Source: Picochlorum sp. 'celeri'
Taxonomy: Eukaryota; Chlorophyta; Trebouxiophyceae
Length of the DNA stretch: 64,000 nt
NCBI GenBank assembly: GCA_010909725.1
Contig: JAACMV010000023.1
Coordinates: forward strand, 930,001 to 994,000
Reading direction: 5' to 3'
The notes under the pieces are model-generated. The model had not been told where the DNA came from. It ran no database searches and saw only the letters and a list, made by a program, of their open reading frames with translations. How positions within the stretch are numbered: position 1 is the first letter of the stretch; the number at the start of each line of letters is the position of its first letter. Positions 25,801 to 35,010 of the stretch are shown here, piece after piece. The position numbers and the translations under genes were made by a program.

Positions 25801-28800
25801 GTCCCAATCTGTTGATGTAGACCGAGTAGTTGAAAAGATTATTTCAATTGCTACTTCGATTCTTGGAAGAGAAATATTGCCACATGAGTCACTTGTGTCA
25901 GCCGGCATGAATTCTCTCACTTCTGTGGAGTTTAAAAGTGCTGTCGAATCCCAGCTTGGAGTGCAATTGCCATCTACCCTTGTCTTTGATTATCCCAATG
26001 CTGAATCTATTGGCAACTTTGTGGTGAGCTTGTCTATGCCTAGAGAAGATGAAAATCTAAAGGTTTCTGAAAATCACCACTCCTTGAATTTGGAGTCAAA
26101 GATCCAGGAGACCGTAAAAACTCTCTTGCGCAAGTCACTCAAGCCTAATCAGCTACTGCTGGAAGCTGAATCTCGTATCTTTGGAGCCGAAGACATCCAC
26201 AGAATGATTGAGGAAGAGTTATCCATAAAATTCCCCCCAGAAGTCTCATTCGATTATCCTACAAGTGATGCCATGGGGGAACTTCTGCGTCAAATATCCA
26301 ACTACCAGGATGTGCATGGGACACATGCATTGAATAATTTGGTGATAGAGGCCAGCCGCTCAGTAGCTGATGTTTTGGTTCTTTCAATGGCGGGTCAGAC
26401 AGAAGTTTTACAGGATTGGATCCAAGGCGATGCATCCATCAGAGTGCCAATTGAGAGGTGGGATGTGAACTCTCAACTGCTAGTGGACGGGGAGGGTAAC
26501 ATGCCATCCCAGTTTGGGATATTTATTCCAGATGTCGAGTCATTTGATCAAGAGATATTTGGAATTATGAGATCAGAATCTGCGAGTATTGACCCGCAAC
26601 AGAGGTTGCTATTGATGCAAACATTTGCTGGGTTGATTGCAGCAGGAGGGATAGGCATTGTTTATGGGAAAAAAGCAGGTGCTTTCGTCGGAATAATAGC
26701 GACGGACTACGATTCATTAAGTCACAGACATATTACAGATATTAATGCGTTTAGCTTTACATCTGCTTCGCCGAGTGTCTGCAGTGGAAGGTTGGCATAT
26801 GTGTTTGCAGCCACAGGGCCAGCTGTGAGTGTAGATACTGCATGCTCAGCATCTCTTGTTACTACACATATGGCTTGCTCAGCATTCAGGGAGACTCAGA
26901 TGGAATCTGCTATATCTGCTGGAGTTCTCTTGTGCTTGGTGCCAGATTCCACCTTGATAACCACAAGAGCGCGGATGATATCCCCTGAAGGGCGCTCGAA
27001 AACCCTTGATGCATCTGCAGATGGCTATGCCAGAGGCGAAGCCGTGCGAATCCTAATTCTGGGCCGAAAAAGGGACTCAAAAACTGCTCTCGCTGTAATT
27101 ATAGGAACTTCTGTGAATACAAATGGAAGAGCTAGCTCTTTGACAGCCCCAAATGGCCCAGCCCAGCAACAGTTATTGAGAGAGGCATGGTCCACCAGCT
27201 CTGCGAGACCAGAGGATGTCAATGGAATACAATTACATTCCAATGGCACGAGTCTGGGAGATCCTATTGAAATTGGCGCTATTTCAGCGGTGGCTTTGTC
27301 TGGGCCAAAGATGTCTCCATTCATACTTGCAACAGTTAAAGGATACACAGGGCACCAAGAGTCAGCTGCTGGTGCAGCTGGCCTTTGTGAGGCAATTCAG
27401 GTCGTAACACGCAAAGCAATGGCTCCGGCACTTCATATACGTCATTTAAACCCTCATGTTTATAGTTCAATTAGGAGCAGTCAAGTCCTTGTATCGAGAA
27501 GTGGAAAAATTGGTACACCATCTGGGGTTCTCAGTAATCAGGCTATCCTTGGAGTGAGCTCCTTTGGAGCCCAGGGGACGAACGCCCACGGTGTCATACA
27601 ATCAGTGGAAAATATTGTAACAGTTTCTATTGAGGACACCATTCCATGGAATCTGGAGCGAGCTTGGGTAGTTCCTAAAGTGGCAAAGTTACTAGATGCT
27701 GCTTTGGTTCGAAGCAGGTCAAGGAAGGAAAATGGCTCGGTGTCCTTCGAGAGTCGCCTCAATTCTATCAAGAATCTGGAGTATTTCAGTGTCCAGATTA
27801 ATGGAAAGCCATACCTGTTATCATCTAGCTTGCTCACATCTACTATGGCCGCGGTGGAGATGTTGGTGTCTGATTCTTCGCTGAGAGTCAGTGGTATAGC
27901 AGCGGCGACCTTCTGGGCACCCTTCCCTTTACCTCGGACTGGCAAAAGGGCAATGTTGGATGATACTGTCGTTTGTATCTTGATTGAACCTTTGAGTGGC
28001 TATTTGGAAGCGAATGGGGCATTTGAGAAAGTAATGGCTGCAAGGATTTCAGTGCCAGTTGCAAGTTCAGTTTTTGCATCTGCACATAGCCAGATACCTC
28101 CTTTTTTTGCCTTAGACTTGGGGCATAAACGACACATTAACTCTGTCGCATCGCTTCATGGTCAACATTCAATGGAGAATCAAGTAGGTTCGCGCAGTAT
28201 TGAGGCGGTCATAAGCCTCAATGCCATTCATGTGGTATCTCAGCAATCACTGCTGACCTCAGTGAGGACGATTGAGCAGACCATGTTTGCCTTGGGCTCC
28301 CATGACCATATCGAGCATCTATATGTAGAGTCTACGGGAAACAATTCCTGGGCGGAGGTAACTGCCAAAGCAAATGACCATGTAGTGATGCTTCAGAATC
28401 TTCTGATTGGAAAGTATCTGCCTCCATCATCACTCGGAGCTTTCTCTACTGACAACCTTCGAGGTTCAGAGGCCGACGGAGGTGATCTAGAATTTATTTT
28501 TGCAGAGAATCCTCTTTTTCGGATGGCTGAGGAGGAAAGGATTACACATATTCAATCAACGGTGGTGAACGTGGTGAACCAAGTATTTGGGTATGCCATT
28601 CATGCCAATGAGTCTTTGGTAATGGCTGGTTTGGATTCTAGAGGACTCATGGAGCTACGAAGAATGCTTTCAGAGTCCCTGGGATTAGGACTTCCTGTTA
28701 CGCTACTATATGATTATCAAACAATCGATGATGTCGTAGACTATGTCAATGGGGTGTTCACAAGCTCACTGGACCTATCCCTGTCCTTGGCTAGTGTGGA

Positions 28801-30835
28801 TGATGAAAAGGGGCAAGAATCCTCCACCAAACAACGCGATGCCCAAGAATCTCAGCAAATGGTATCGAAACTCTTGAAGACGCTGCGTCCTCCAGCTGCA
28901 GCCAGGCCGTTGTTCCTTGCTGCCCCTGTTGTTGGTATTCCGCAAGCTGCTTACTTCACGTTTTCCATGTTTCTTCAATGGAGTTCCCAGCCAATCTACA
29001 CGTTGGAAAAAGATGATAGCTTAGATATTAGGACTCTAGCCCGACAAAATGCAAAAGACATCATTCTCATCCAGCCTGAAGGGCCTTATTTAGTTGGTGG
29101 GCATTCTTATGGAGGAGCAGTTGCTGTAGAGATTGCCATGGTACTTGAGAACTGGGGCAAAGAGGTTGGTCTCGTGCTGGTTATGGACACTCCGTTGAAA
29201 GAACAATTCATAGGAAAAGACTCTGACGCAACTGAAGCTTCTGATGAAGATTGTCTGGAGTTTATGGAGTTTTACATCTGTGCTATTGGAAAGGATCTTC
29301 TGGGCATGGATTCTTTCATATCTCATCCAAAGGAGTCTGATGAGTGGAATACACTAACAATGGACGAAAAATATGAGGTTTTTGCACCTCTTTGGTATCT
29401 CTTGAGAGATTATATCATGAGCATAGATGAGGTAAAAGAGCAAGTCCGGCAGGCTGCTTTGGTTGCAAAGCAAGGATCTCATGTTTCAGACCTGAGAAAT
29501 CATGAGTTCACAAACCACCATCTGATGTCTCCTGTAGTATACTTCAGAGCATTCGATGCGGGTGTCTGTCCCTTTTGGACCGAGGGAAAGGGACCTCACG
29601 TTCCATATCCTCATGGAGCAGTTTGGTATGAGAAATGTTTGGATCTCAGTGTCATCGATATACCTGGAGATCATTTTAACATGTTGAGGCAAGATTCGAC
29701 AGACAAAAATGTTATATGCTCTGCTCTAAAGACTCTTCTGAGACCGTTCGGATGGTCTGAAACTGTAACCAGCGAAGAGGAGCCTGCCGACCACACATTC
29801 GCAGTCAAGTCCAGAAGCACTGGTTCAAATCAGATGATGGTTGATCCTGGGCTCCAATACGTACCAACAGGTGATGGAAGCGAACCATTGACTTCCTCCA
29901 AAAAGTCTGTCTTTGCCGTGAATAAATCTGCAGAGGCATTGCAAAAGCACGTTGCATTTTATAATGTGGAAGCAATCCTACTTCTATGCTGTGATGCAAA
30001 TGGAACACTAGGAGGCTTGGAAAACATAATATGCGAGGTTGGTACTCCGACATTCTGTGTCCGCTTTCCACAAGACAGCATTCTATGGGAAGCGCCAGAT
30101 CTAAAGGAATTGGCGATGATTGCAACGAAAGCTATACAAATGACAATACCAATGCATTGCTCCATTATTGTTGGTGGTGTTGGATTTGGTGGACTGCTAG
30201 CCCATGAACTTGCGCTGCATCTGGAGGGACTGAAGAGTAATGTCAGAGCTTTGGCTCTCTTTGAAGGCTGCTATGTGATCAAAGACAGCAGTCGGGTATT
30301 CCAAATGCTCCCTGCACAGGCTGCAATGGACACATGTCAAGCTGCCTTGGCATTGTATCCATTGATATTAGATGCAATGGGCCCCGAACGTGGAGTGCTG
30401 GATGATTTTGTGCAACATATTGCCCAAAAGCGTTCATTTGATGAGCAACTGGATTACTTGGCTTCATTTAAGCCAGAGAGTCTCTCAGTCTACGAATGGG
30501 ATCTTCAGGTTCATGCAGCCTTGTCTAGGTTGGTGTATTACAGGTCAGTATCAGAGAGCTATTCCCCTGTCGACTATTTCCATGGGAGATCCATTGTGTT
30601 CTCCACTCTTCACAGAGATCGGGCGACAAATAATAGAATGTCCACTGGAGGACATATCATCAACTGTCCACATAATGCCTGGGAGCGAATTTGGTCCCCT
30701 GCACAGAGAATCCAGCTCGACTGTTTGAATCTGAAACACAAAGAGGCAGCGGCAATATTGGAGCAGACTATTCTCGAGGAATCTCGAGACGAAGCCCTGG
30801 ATAAATTAGAGACAAGTGGAGCAAATGGTGGGTAG
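19838..30835 (+). CDS. Modular type I polyketide synthase, C-terminal part, uninterrupted 3665-codon frame
   Basis: A frame of 3,665 codons without introns; its first Met (19838) lies inside a module and is unlikely to be a true start. Approximate residues: enoylreductase 2 (8-325), ketoreductase 2 (328-560; GNLG-type loop TGGLGTLG, ANYSVAN), carrier 4 (Ser near 632), carrier 5 (near 714), ketosynthase 3 (ETACSSS near 942, HGTGTPLGDP, AGHSEAGAG), dehydratase 3 (MDHKVMNRILVPG near 1245), ketoreductase 3 (TGGTGSLG, ANYSAAN), carrier 6 (GLDSLTS near 1936), carrier 7 (GMNSLTS near 2023), a carrier-like domain without the Ser (2083-2155), ketosynthase 4 (DTACSAS near 2336; HSNGTSLGDP), a dehydratase-like domain without catalytic His (2600-2890), carrier 9 (GLDSRGL near 2933), thioesterase 1 (GGHSYGGAV near 3089, GDHFNML) and a second thioesterase-like domain (GGVGFGG near 3445). 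There is no acyltransferase. The product should be a mostly reduced chain released by thioesterase 1; its structure cannot be predicted. Confidence 0.9.
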   Translation: MESLDAHHLMPVPRGALNNLKALPVSTAATKGTVVVEVRAVGINFRDVLNVLGMYPGDPGPPGGDCSGVVVSCGQGVDSLQPGDAVFGLAGGSLGSHVDVSAPRMAPMPPNLSFEAAATCPTVFITVDAAFRQAAGCQPGERALVHGAAGGVGLAAIQQVAALGGVVVATAGGPNKRSLVRGMGVCHAFGSRDTQFVSEVAELGGVDIVLNSLTSSGMVSGSLSVLRPGGRFIEISKRDIWSGSRVCQERPDVGYTLVAVDFLPDMAVQAALVRLGGLLSDGVVNPLPQVTHRLHDVQAALRQMSQARHVGKIVTNRPESQVPPCPEKSGAMLVTGGLGTLGSLTACWLLKSGQVSVVATGRTGRLRSWNDLSDLIAGGNNHPVTLVTADASMQEDGASLCSERALSGLFHASGVLVDATLANQSISGIRKVFAPKVMAMEHLASHLGLHPEGVSVLFSSVASLLGSPGQANYSVANSWLDSKSCKISAMGHSCVSVQWGAWSGSGMAAGDAAIKRAVERQNMKMISPRAGIVALRKAVSSLHDPIKALVPFDLNKMKIQATEGRSVPPVFNALLGPITIKSSASSRIKVDSTKQVKIASSQESMKQIVREILQDVLSAEVGDDDPLMASGLDSLASVEFKNALEAKLAVQLPSTLIFDYPNISSISKFIASSSRQSAAPNALSEDYLVGEIGKCVMEILGADINPSDPLMAAGLDSLGAVELQNSLQRMLNVELPSTFVFDYPTVQAMSAYVAKHVEPTRAASEEEPVFSDTLVRGSNLSRGMNLKVVSMSSKVPGLNPRGLYLAEDAAGIVPLCRWDLSHEELVLGTAPIRFSMFLDNIDAFDTELFSLSKNEASIIDPQHRNLLECAFESLANMDSLSDMVSSGVFVGIASTEYRKVVHDHINGYSPLSATGTLSISVAAGRVSFTFGFQGPAVPVETACSSSLVALHTSANSINLGQCINALSGGVNMLLTPSTTAMFQKAGMLAPDGRCKTLSSAANGYVRADSCGMMFITSMDVQQYSMAICGTAVNQDGRSSSLTAPNGPAQQSVIRAALKQDALSPDDIGIMQMHGTGTPLGDPIEVGAISGVIGQARSMPVSLTASKSWAGHSEAGAGVVGLQHASHMVSESLLIEVLHLRNLNKYLSNAGSCWSAARQKSPSVEEGTSSVAGISAFAFQGTNAHSLVKQGSVIDSPVNPDVPWHHSICWIAGPVHSSLSSASSESDSLRFEAHLLRGKRGAYLMDHKVMNRILVPGAAFMELAAAVGNMGSRDRASAILLQSAIIPSPFQLDAQQPGSDLLSIYLKWTDGAISLGQNGTLCLQGVLGPLVTSPCLDEMHQREDSSTRILMRNDTNNELHSCIGSISNGKFQEVSDVNMSPAQIDCCLQLGAIPSSDRGMGMQVPTGVGCFIGRSSVPNQVTGTCLEKSRSRMQSYLDYYIFPGEGNCQSIQDLLAKPLVAPSKSSPKAATQSTSFKYQIDWLVDQPAPGAHPDQVNDVKVTLKEGLPANLCSTSISMLQQIGSCSLALTTGNALSSGFEICQNRKISVSLLWGLMRSINLEAPSAIDFVRDCPTKNTTYFIRKSKHQNDSSTAYGFKESANLQKFASLSELQQRNNIALNIPASCIITGGTGSLGSLVANLLANTSMIDDVRLAGRSGKVKSSVSLSILNSSKLVVLHMADFSVSEDSKIAEEQDLARPFVHVIHAGGALQDGLIQTQSHEKIVKVFSSKIVSWDKLRNATFGNGILAEVLFSSVASLIGSAGQANYSAANSLLDAIASSGQTAGIYSVSTQWGAWLGAGMAAQDNSTATRVKRLGMRMIRPEEGLSLVEMLLQCNRFPSNLAAVPFLWDKLVSRLQPNVPRLFDKYVSRREVHERVSSQVLVSSLLRKKRKSKVASSRPKASVSQEQMVVIVSSVAKSILGRKVEPNEPLMSAGLDSLTSVEFRNSLEARVGLSLTPTLIFDYPTVEAIGDYIVKSREGESNENPPESQSVDVDRVVEKIISIATSILGREILPHESLVSAGMNSLTSVEFKSAVESQLGVQLPSTLVFDYPNAESIGNFVVSLSMPREDENLKVSENHHSLNLESKIQETVKTLLRKSLKPNQLLLEAESRIFGAEDIHRMIEEELSIKFPPEVSFDYPTSDAMGELLRQISNYQDVHGTHALNNLVIEASRSVADVLVLSMAGQTEVLQDWIQGDASIRVPIERWDVNSQLLVDGEGNMPSQFGIFIPDVESFDQEIFGIMRSESASIDPQQRLLLMQTFAGLIAAGGIGIVYGKKAGAFVGIIATDYDSLSHRHITDINAFSFTSASPSVCSGRLAYVFAATGPAVSVDTACSASLVTTHMACSAFRETQMESAISAGVLLCLVPDSTLITTRARMISPEGRSKTLDASADGYARGEAVRILILGRKRDSKTALAVIIGTSVNTNGRASSLTAPNGPAQQQLLREAWSTSSARPEDVNGIQLHSNGTSLGDPIEIGAISAVALSGPKMSPFILATVKGYTGHQESAAGAAGLCEAIQVVTRKAMAPALHIRHLNPHVYSSIRSSQVLVSRSGKIGTPSGVLSNQAILGVSSFGAQGTNAHGVIQSVENIVTVSIEDTIPWNLERAWVVPKVAKLLDAALVRSRSRKENGSVSFESRLNSIKNLEYFSVQINGKPYLLSSSLLTSTMAAVEMLVSDSSLRVSGIAAATFWAPFPLPRTGKRAMLDDTVVCILIEPLSGYLEANGAFEKVMAARISVPVASSVFASAHSQIPPFFALDLGHKRHINSVASLHGQHSMENQVGSRSIEAVISLNAIHVVSQQSLLTSVRTIEQTMFALGSHDHIEHLYVESTGNNSWAEVTAKANDHVVMLQNLLIGKYLPPSSLGAFSTDNLRGSEADGGDLEFIFAENPLFRMAEEERITHIQSTVVNVVNQVFGYAIHANESLVMAGLDSRGLMELRRMLSESLGLGLPVTLLYDYQTIDDVVDYVNGVFTSSLDLSLSLASVDDEKGQESSTKQRDAQESQQMVSKLLKTLRPPAAARPLFLAAPVVGIPQAAYFTFSMFLQWSSQPIYTLEKDDSLDIRTLARQNAKDIILIQPEGPYLVGGHSYGGAVAVEIAMVLENWGKEVGLVLVMDTPLKEQFIGKDSDATEASDEDCLEFMEFYICAIGKDLLGMDSFISHPKESDEWNTLTMDEKYEVFAPLWYLLRDYIMSIDEVKEQVRQAALVAKQGSHVSDLRNHEFTNHHLMSPVVYFRAFDAGVCPFWTEGKGPHVPYPHGAVWYEKCLDLSVIDIPGDHFNMLRQDSTDKNVICSALKTLLRPFGWSETVTSEEEPADHTFAVKSRSTGSNQMMVDPGLQYVPTGDGSEPLTSSKKSVFAVNKSAEALQKHVAFYNVEAILLLCCDANGTLGGLENIICEVGTPTFCVRFPQDSILWEAPDLKELAMIATKAIQMTIPMHCSIIVGGVGFGGLLAHELALHLEGLKSNVRALALFEGCYVIKDSSRVFQMLPAQAAMDTCQAALALYPLILDAMGPERGVLDDFVQHIAQKRSFDEQLDYLASFKPESLSVYEWDLQVHAALSRLVYYRSVSESYSPVDYFHGRSIVFSTLHRDRATNNRMSTGGHIINCPHNAWERIWSPAQRIQLDCLNLKHKEAAAILEQTILEESRDEALDKLETSGANGG
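19850..20880. other. GC-rich patch covering enoylreductase 2
   Basis: Base composition changes abruptly here. Codons such as GGC, GTG, CGC and CTG dominate, while the modules on both sides use AT-richer synonymous codons; compare the homologous enoylreductase 1 at 15240-16090. The left border coincides with the last frame break near 19845, and the patch fades at the start of ketoreductase 2. Confidence 0.7.
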
Positions 30836-30869
30836 TGATGAGGGCATTGCTCTAAGAGGATAGATTGAG

Positions 30870-31483
<614 letters not shown>

Positions 31484-34228
31484 AAGTAAAAGTAAGAGGG
31501 TGCTGATGGCGGTGGTGAATCCCATTGCCGGCCATATGATGACCAATATGGTGTATAAATAGCTCATCATTGTCTTCATAGCTCGCAAAAGATAGGCGTC
31601 TGCGGTTTTTGGTTCCCATGTCATTTTGATCCAAAATACTGGGATGCTGACAAAGTCTGATGTGTATCCCGTGTTGATGGACGAGCCGCTTGCCACCCAC
31701 AGGTCAGGATACATGATGGAAGTTCTCGAGACTCGATGGTTTAGTTGGTATGTCTTGTGTCCACCGACTGATATTCCAGTGAGTGGTTCCACAGCCAGCC
31801 CATACGAGTGTTCCTCCTCTGTTGCATTCCATGCACTGACGTTGCCTGTCGTTGACGTGGTGAATTCCGAAGCTCTCCAAAATCTAGGTAAAGAGTAAAA
31901 GGAGGGGCATGCAAATGTGTTGGATACATCCCAGACTGCTTCATGCAGATCAGGCACCATGCACCTGTCACGGGTGATGTCATAGGTTCCAAATCCAACG
32001 GAGAAGTTTTGTCCCAATACGCTATGCTGTAGGTACTCTGAGAAGTAAGAATTATTATTCAAAAACGTATTGAAGTCCTCCGATGATATATTCCCCATGA
32101 CAGATTGATAGGCAAAGGGATCAAAGCCAGTCTCATCTGACCATTCATTGTACGCCGTCCAGTTGCAGGGAGCAGTGGAACCATTTGATAGGCTGAAATA
32201 CAGCGATTTGACCCCCTTCACAATGACGTCGTTTCCAGAATATTCTGTGAGAATTGGACGAGACAGAGCAGAGTCGAATGTGAGGAATGGAGAGCTCTTC
32301 CATACACTGTCTCCAAAGGCAACACCCTCATTCTGCCCAGTCATATTGATGATTCCCCATGCTTCAGGACGAAATGACAGCCCACGATACTCCTTTATGC
32401 GCTGTGGATACGATGATTTTCCTGTTTGTATCTTTTTCTGCTGGATGAGCGGGAGATACCGTCCAATATCAGATTGGTTCCATGACAGCATGTTATACGT
32501 CATGTTGGTTCCAGATACTGCACCAGGGAGGATAAATAGCATGGCATCAGATAAAAAAATCCTTAAGGAGCCAATGCATGTACATACCGTTTCCAAGGTA
32601 TTCCACAGGATACAAGGCAGACGAATACGTGAGCGATAGTGCTGGAGTGTATTCCCAAGGCCTCATCTGGTATCCAGCCCCAGAGGCCTGTGCTGCGACC
32701 AGCAAGACAGGATCCTCATACCCTGCATCAAGATAAACACATATCAGAGTGCCTCAGAGTACGTGTATTGTGAATATCGAGGCCTGCAGGCAGGCAGGAC
32801 GCACCATACAGCCATTCATGCAGACTCTTGTGAATCACAAGTCCACCCTGACCCAACTGCAAAAGATTACCAAAAAGCTGTCTACCACCTTGCGCCATGA
32901 TGTTGAGTGTATATCCTTTCAACAAAGCCCAAGTTACTGCATCAATCGATGCCATTGCGGATAACTGAGACGAGGATAAAAGTGTCAGATACTGCAGCAC
33001 ATCTGCTTGAGAATTCGACAAGAATGCATACAAAAACTGCGATGCTGCTGGATCCTGATATGTCGCATTTGAAGCCCCTATAGAAAGCTCGAAAAATGCG
33101 AGTGAAGCCTCAAGACTCAACTGAACACCAAACGACTGAATTTGATTGGGCTGAATGTTCTGATTGTACGCATGAGCAAACCATTCAATGATGAACTGAC
33201 AAAACTCTGGATGGTACAGTAGAGGCACTGGAGAGGGAATATCTTTGACAAATGGCGAGCTAAGATTCAACGGTCCCTGAAGCGCGTCGACAGGGGCACA
33301 CGTGGCCCACTGAGACAGCGTCTGATTGACCACATTTCCAGACCCATACAATGCAGTAATATACGCAGACATGGTATCAAATCCAATTTTGAGCGTCGAT
33401 GGGAGAAGTTGAAACATTGTCAATGTTTCACTATCAACAGCTGCGCCCTCATTCGACGCAATATATTGCAGATATGCTCTATTCACACTCACCAAGGTGT
33501 CATTCAGCACACATGATGGGCAACTCTTCTCGGCATCGAATTCTGCCCATTGATGATACGTATACTCTACTGCATCCCAAGACTCGCTATATGAAAGATT
33601 GTACCTCACTTCACGAGATTTGAACGCATACGGTCCAATCTCTGTGTACTCTGGTGGCTCTGCCCCTTGCAGCCATGCATCCGCATTTGTCATATTCCAA
33701 AAGTAATACTCCACCACCACGTCATCCGGACACGTTTGATTCAAGACCCTATGATCATAACATTTCGTATCAGGAGAAATAATATTCCCATCATCCAGCA
33801 ACAACGTGACCATGGGATGTACCAAAAAGACCTCTGCAAGCGGCCCACCAACAAACATCAAGGTCCCAACCACAAAGAAGAAGATTAAAAAGAATCGCTT
33901 CAGACTGCTCCGATCTTGTGGATAAAAATACGTGCTACAAGATACAAGATAGTATCGTCATGTGTACATATTGAATGGCAAGAAGAAGAAAAACCAACAC
34001 TCACCATAGAATGGGTGGTAACCGTGCCATTCCAGACGACATGCCATCCTCTTCTGCAGCGTTCCCTCGCATATCGTCAACCATACTGACGACGAAATAC
34101 CACAAAGAAATATCAAAACAAGTTCTATATATATACGTATACGCAGAGGTACAGCCGACCCCCATCTGAATCCCAGTACAATTCCAACAAGGCACCCTCC
34201 TCAAGGCAAACCTAGAAACTACAATCTA

Positions 34229-34773
34229 CTATAATCTACTGGCATGCTGCAATTCCACTTTAAGACACCTATCCACAACAACATCTATCCCATGAGACAT
34301 CAACTCAGATTCAAATTCCTCATGTCGAATACCCACTTGCAACCACACGCACGAAGGCCGCAAGGCCAAAATCTCCTCCATGTGACCTGGCAAAGCACTG
34401 GGAGGCCTAAACACATCCAAAATATCCACATCACAGCGAATATCTTTCAAACTCCGTACCACAGGCTGACCCAAAATCTCTGTCACATTAGGATAATATG
34501 TCGGGACGGGAATAATTCGCACACCCTGAGACAGTAAGAACTGTGGTACAAAAAAAGCAGGCTGATCAGACTTTGACTCTGGCTTGATGCCCAATACAGC
34601 AACCACCCGCGCTGATCGAGCAATCTATGCATCAAAATAATACCAGTATTATCCACAATATACTACTATAGTGCATCGACAATGTAAAAACAACATTTCA
34701 AACAACAACATTTTGTAGCACCCACCCTTTGAACGTCAGCAACAGCTGTAATGCATCTACCTGCTCTCATCAT
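34229..34773 (-). CDS. CoA-binding domain protein (YccU-like)
   Basis: Exons 34773-34726 and 34624-34229, with a 101-nt intron, give 147 residues beginning MMRAGRCITAVADVQRIARS. The Rossmann-type CoA-binding fold is visible: VVAVLGIKPESKSDQPAFFVP, IIPVPTYYPNVTEILGQPV, VDVLDVFRPP-type segment, VWLQVGI and DRCLKVE. This matches the small stand-alone CoA-binding proteins of bacteria and algae, whose cellular role is not settled. The frame of the first exon stays open upstream to an acceptor at 34795 (TTACAG), and a possible earlier exon ends at 34850, but it holds no ATG in that frame. The start at 34773 is therefore the best choice and not certain. Confidence 0.8.
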
Positions 34774-35010
34774 GACGACTCCCTGTGCTTCAATGCTGTA
34801 ATGTATAGGAAATCAAAAGTACCACCAGCCCATGAGTTGTTGTACATACGAAAGAAGAGACGAATCTCTCCGTAAATAAACCTTTTTTAATACCCGGGCG
34901 TTTGCCACCTTGTCTTTTTACAGCATGCATCTGACCGATGCTTTATTCAATCGATTCAAATGAATTATTACGTACTTTTCATGAAAATATATTCAAAATA
35001 GAGTAGAAAT

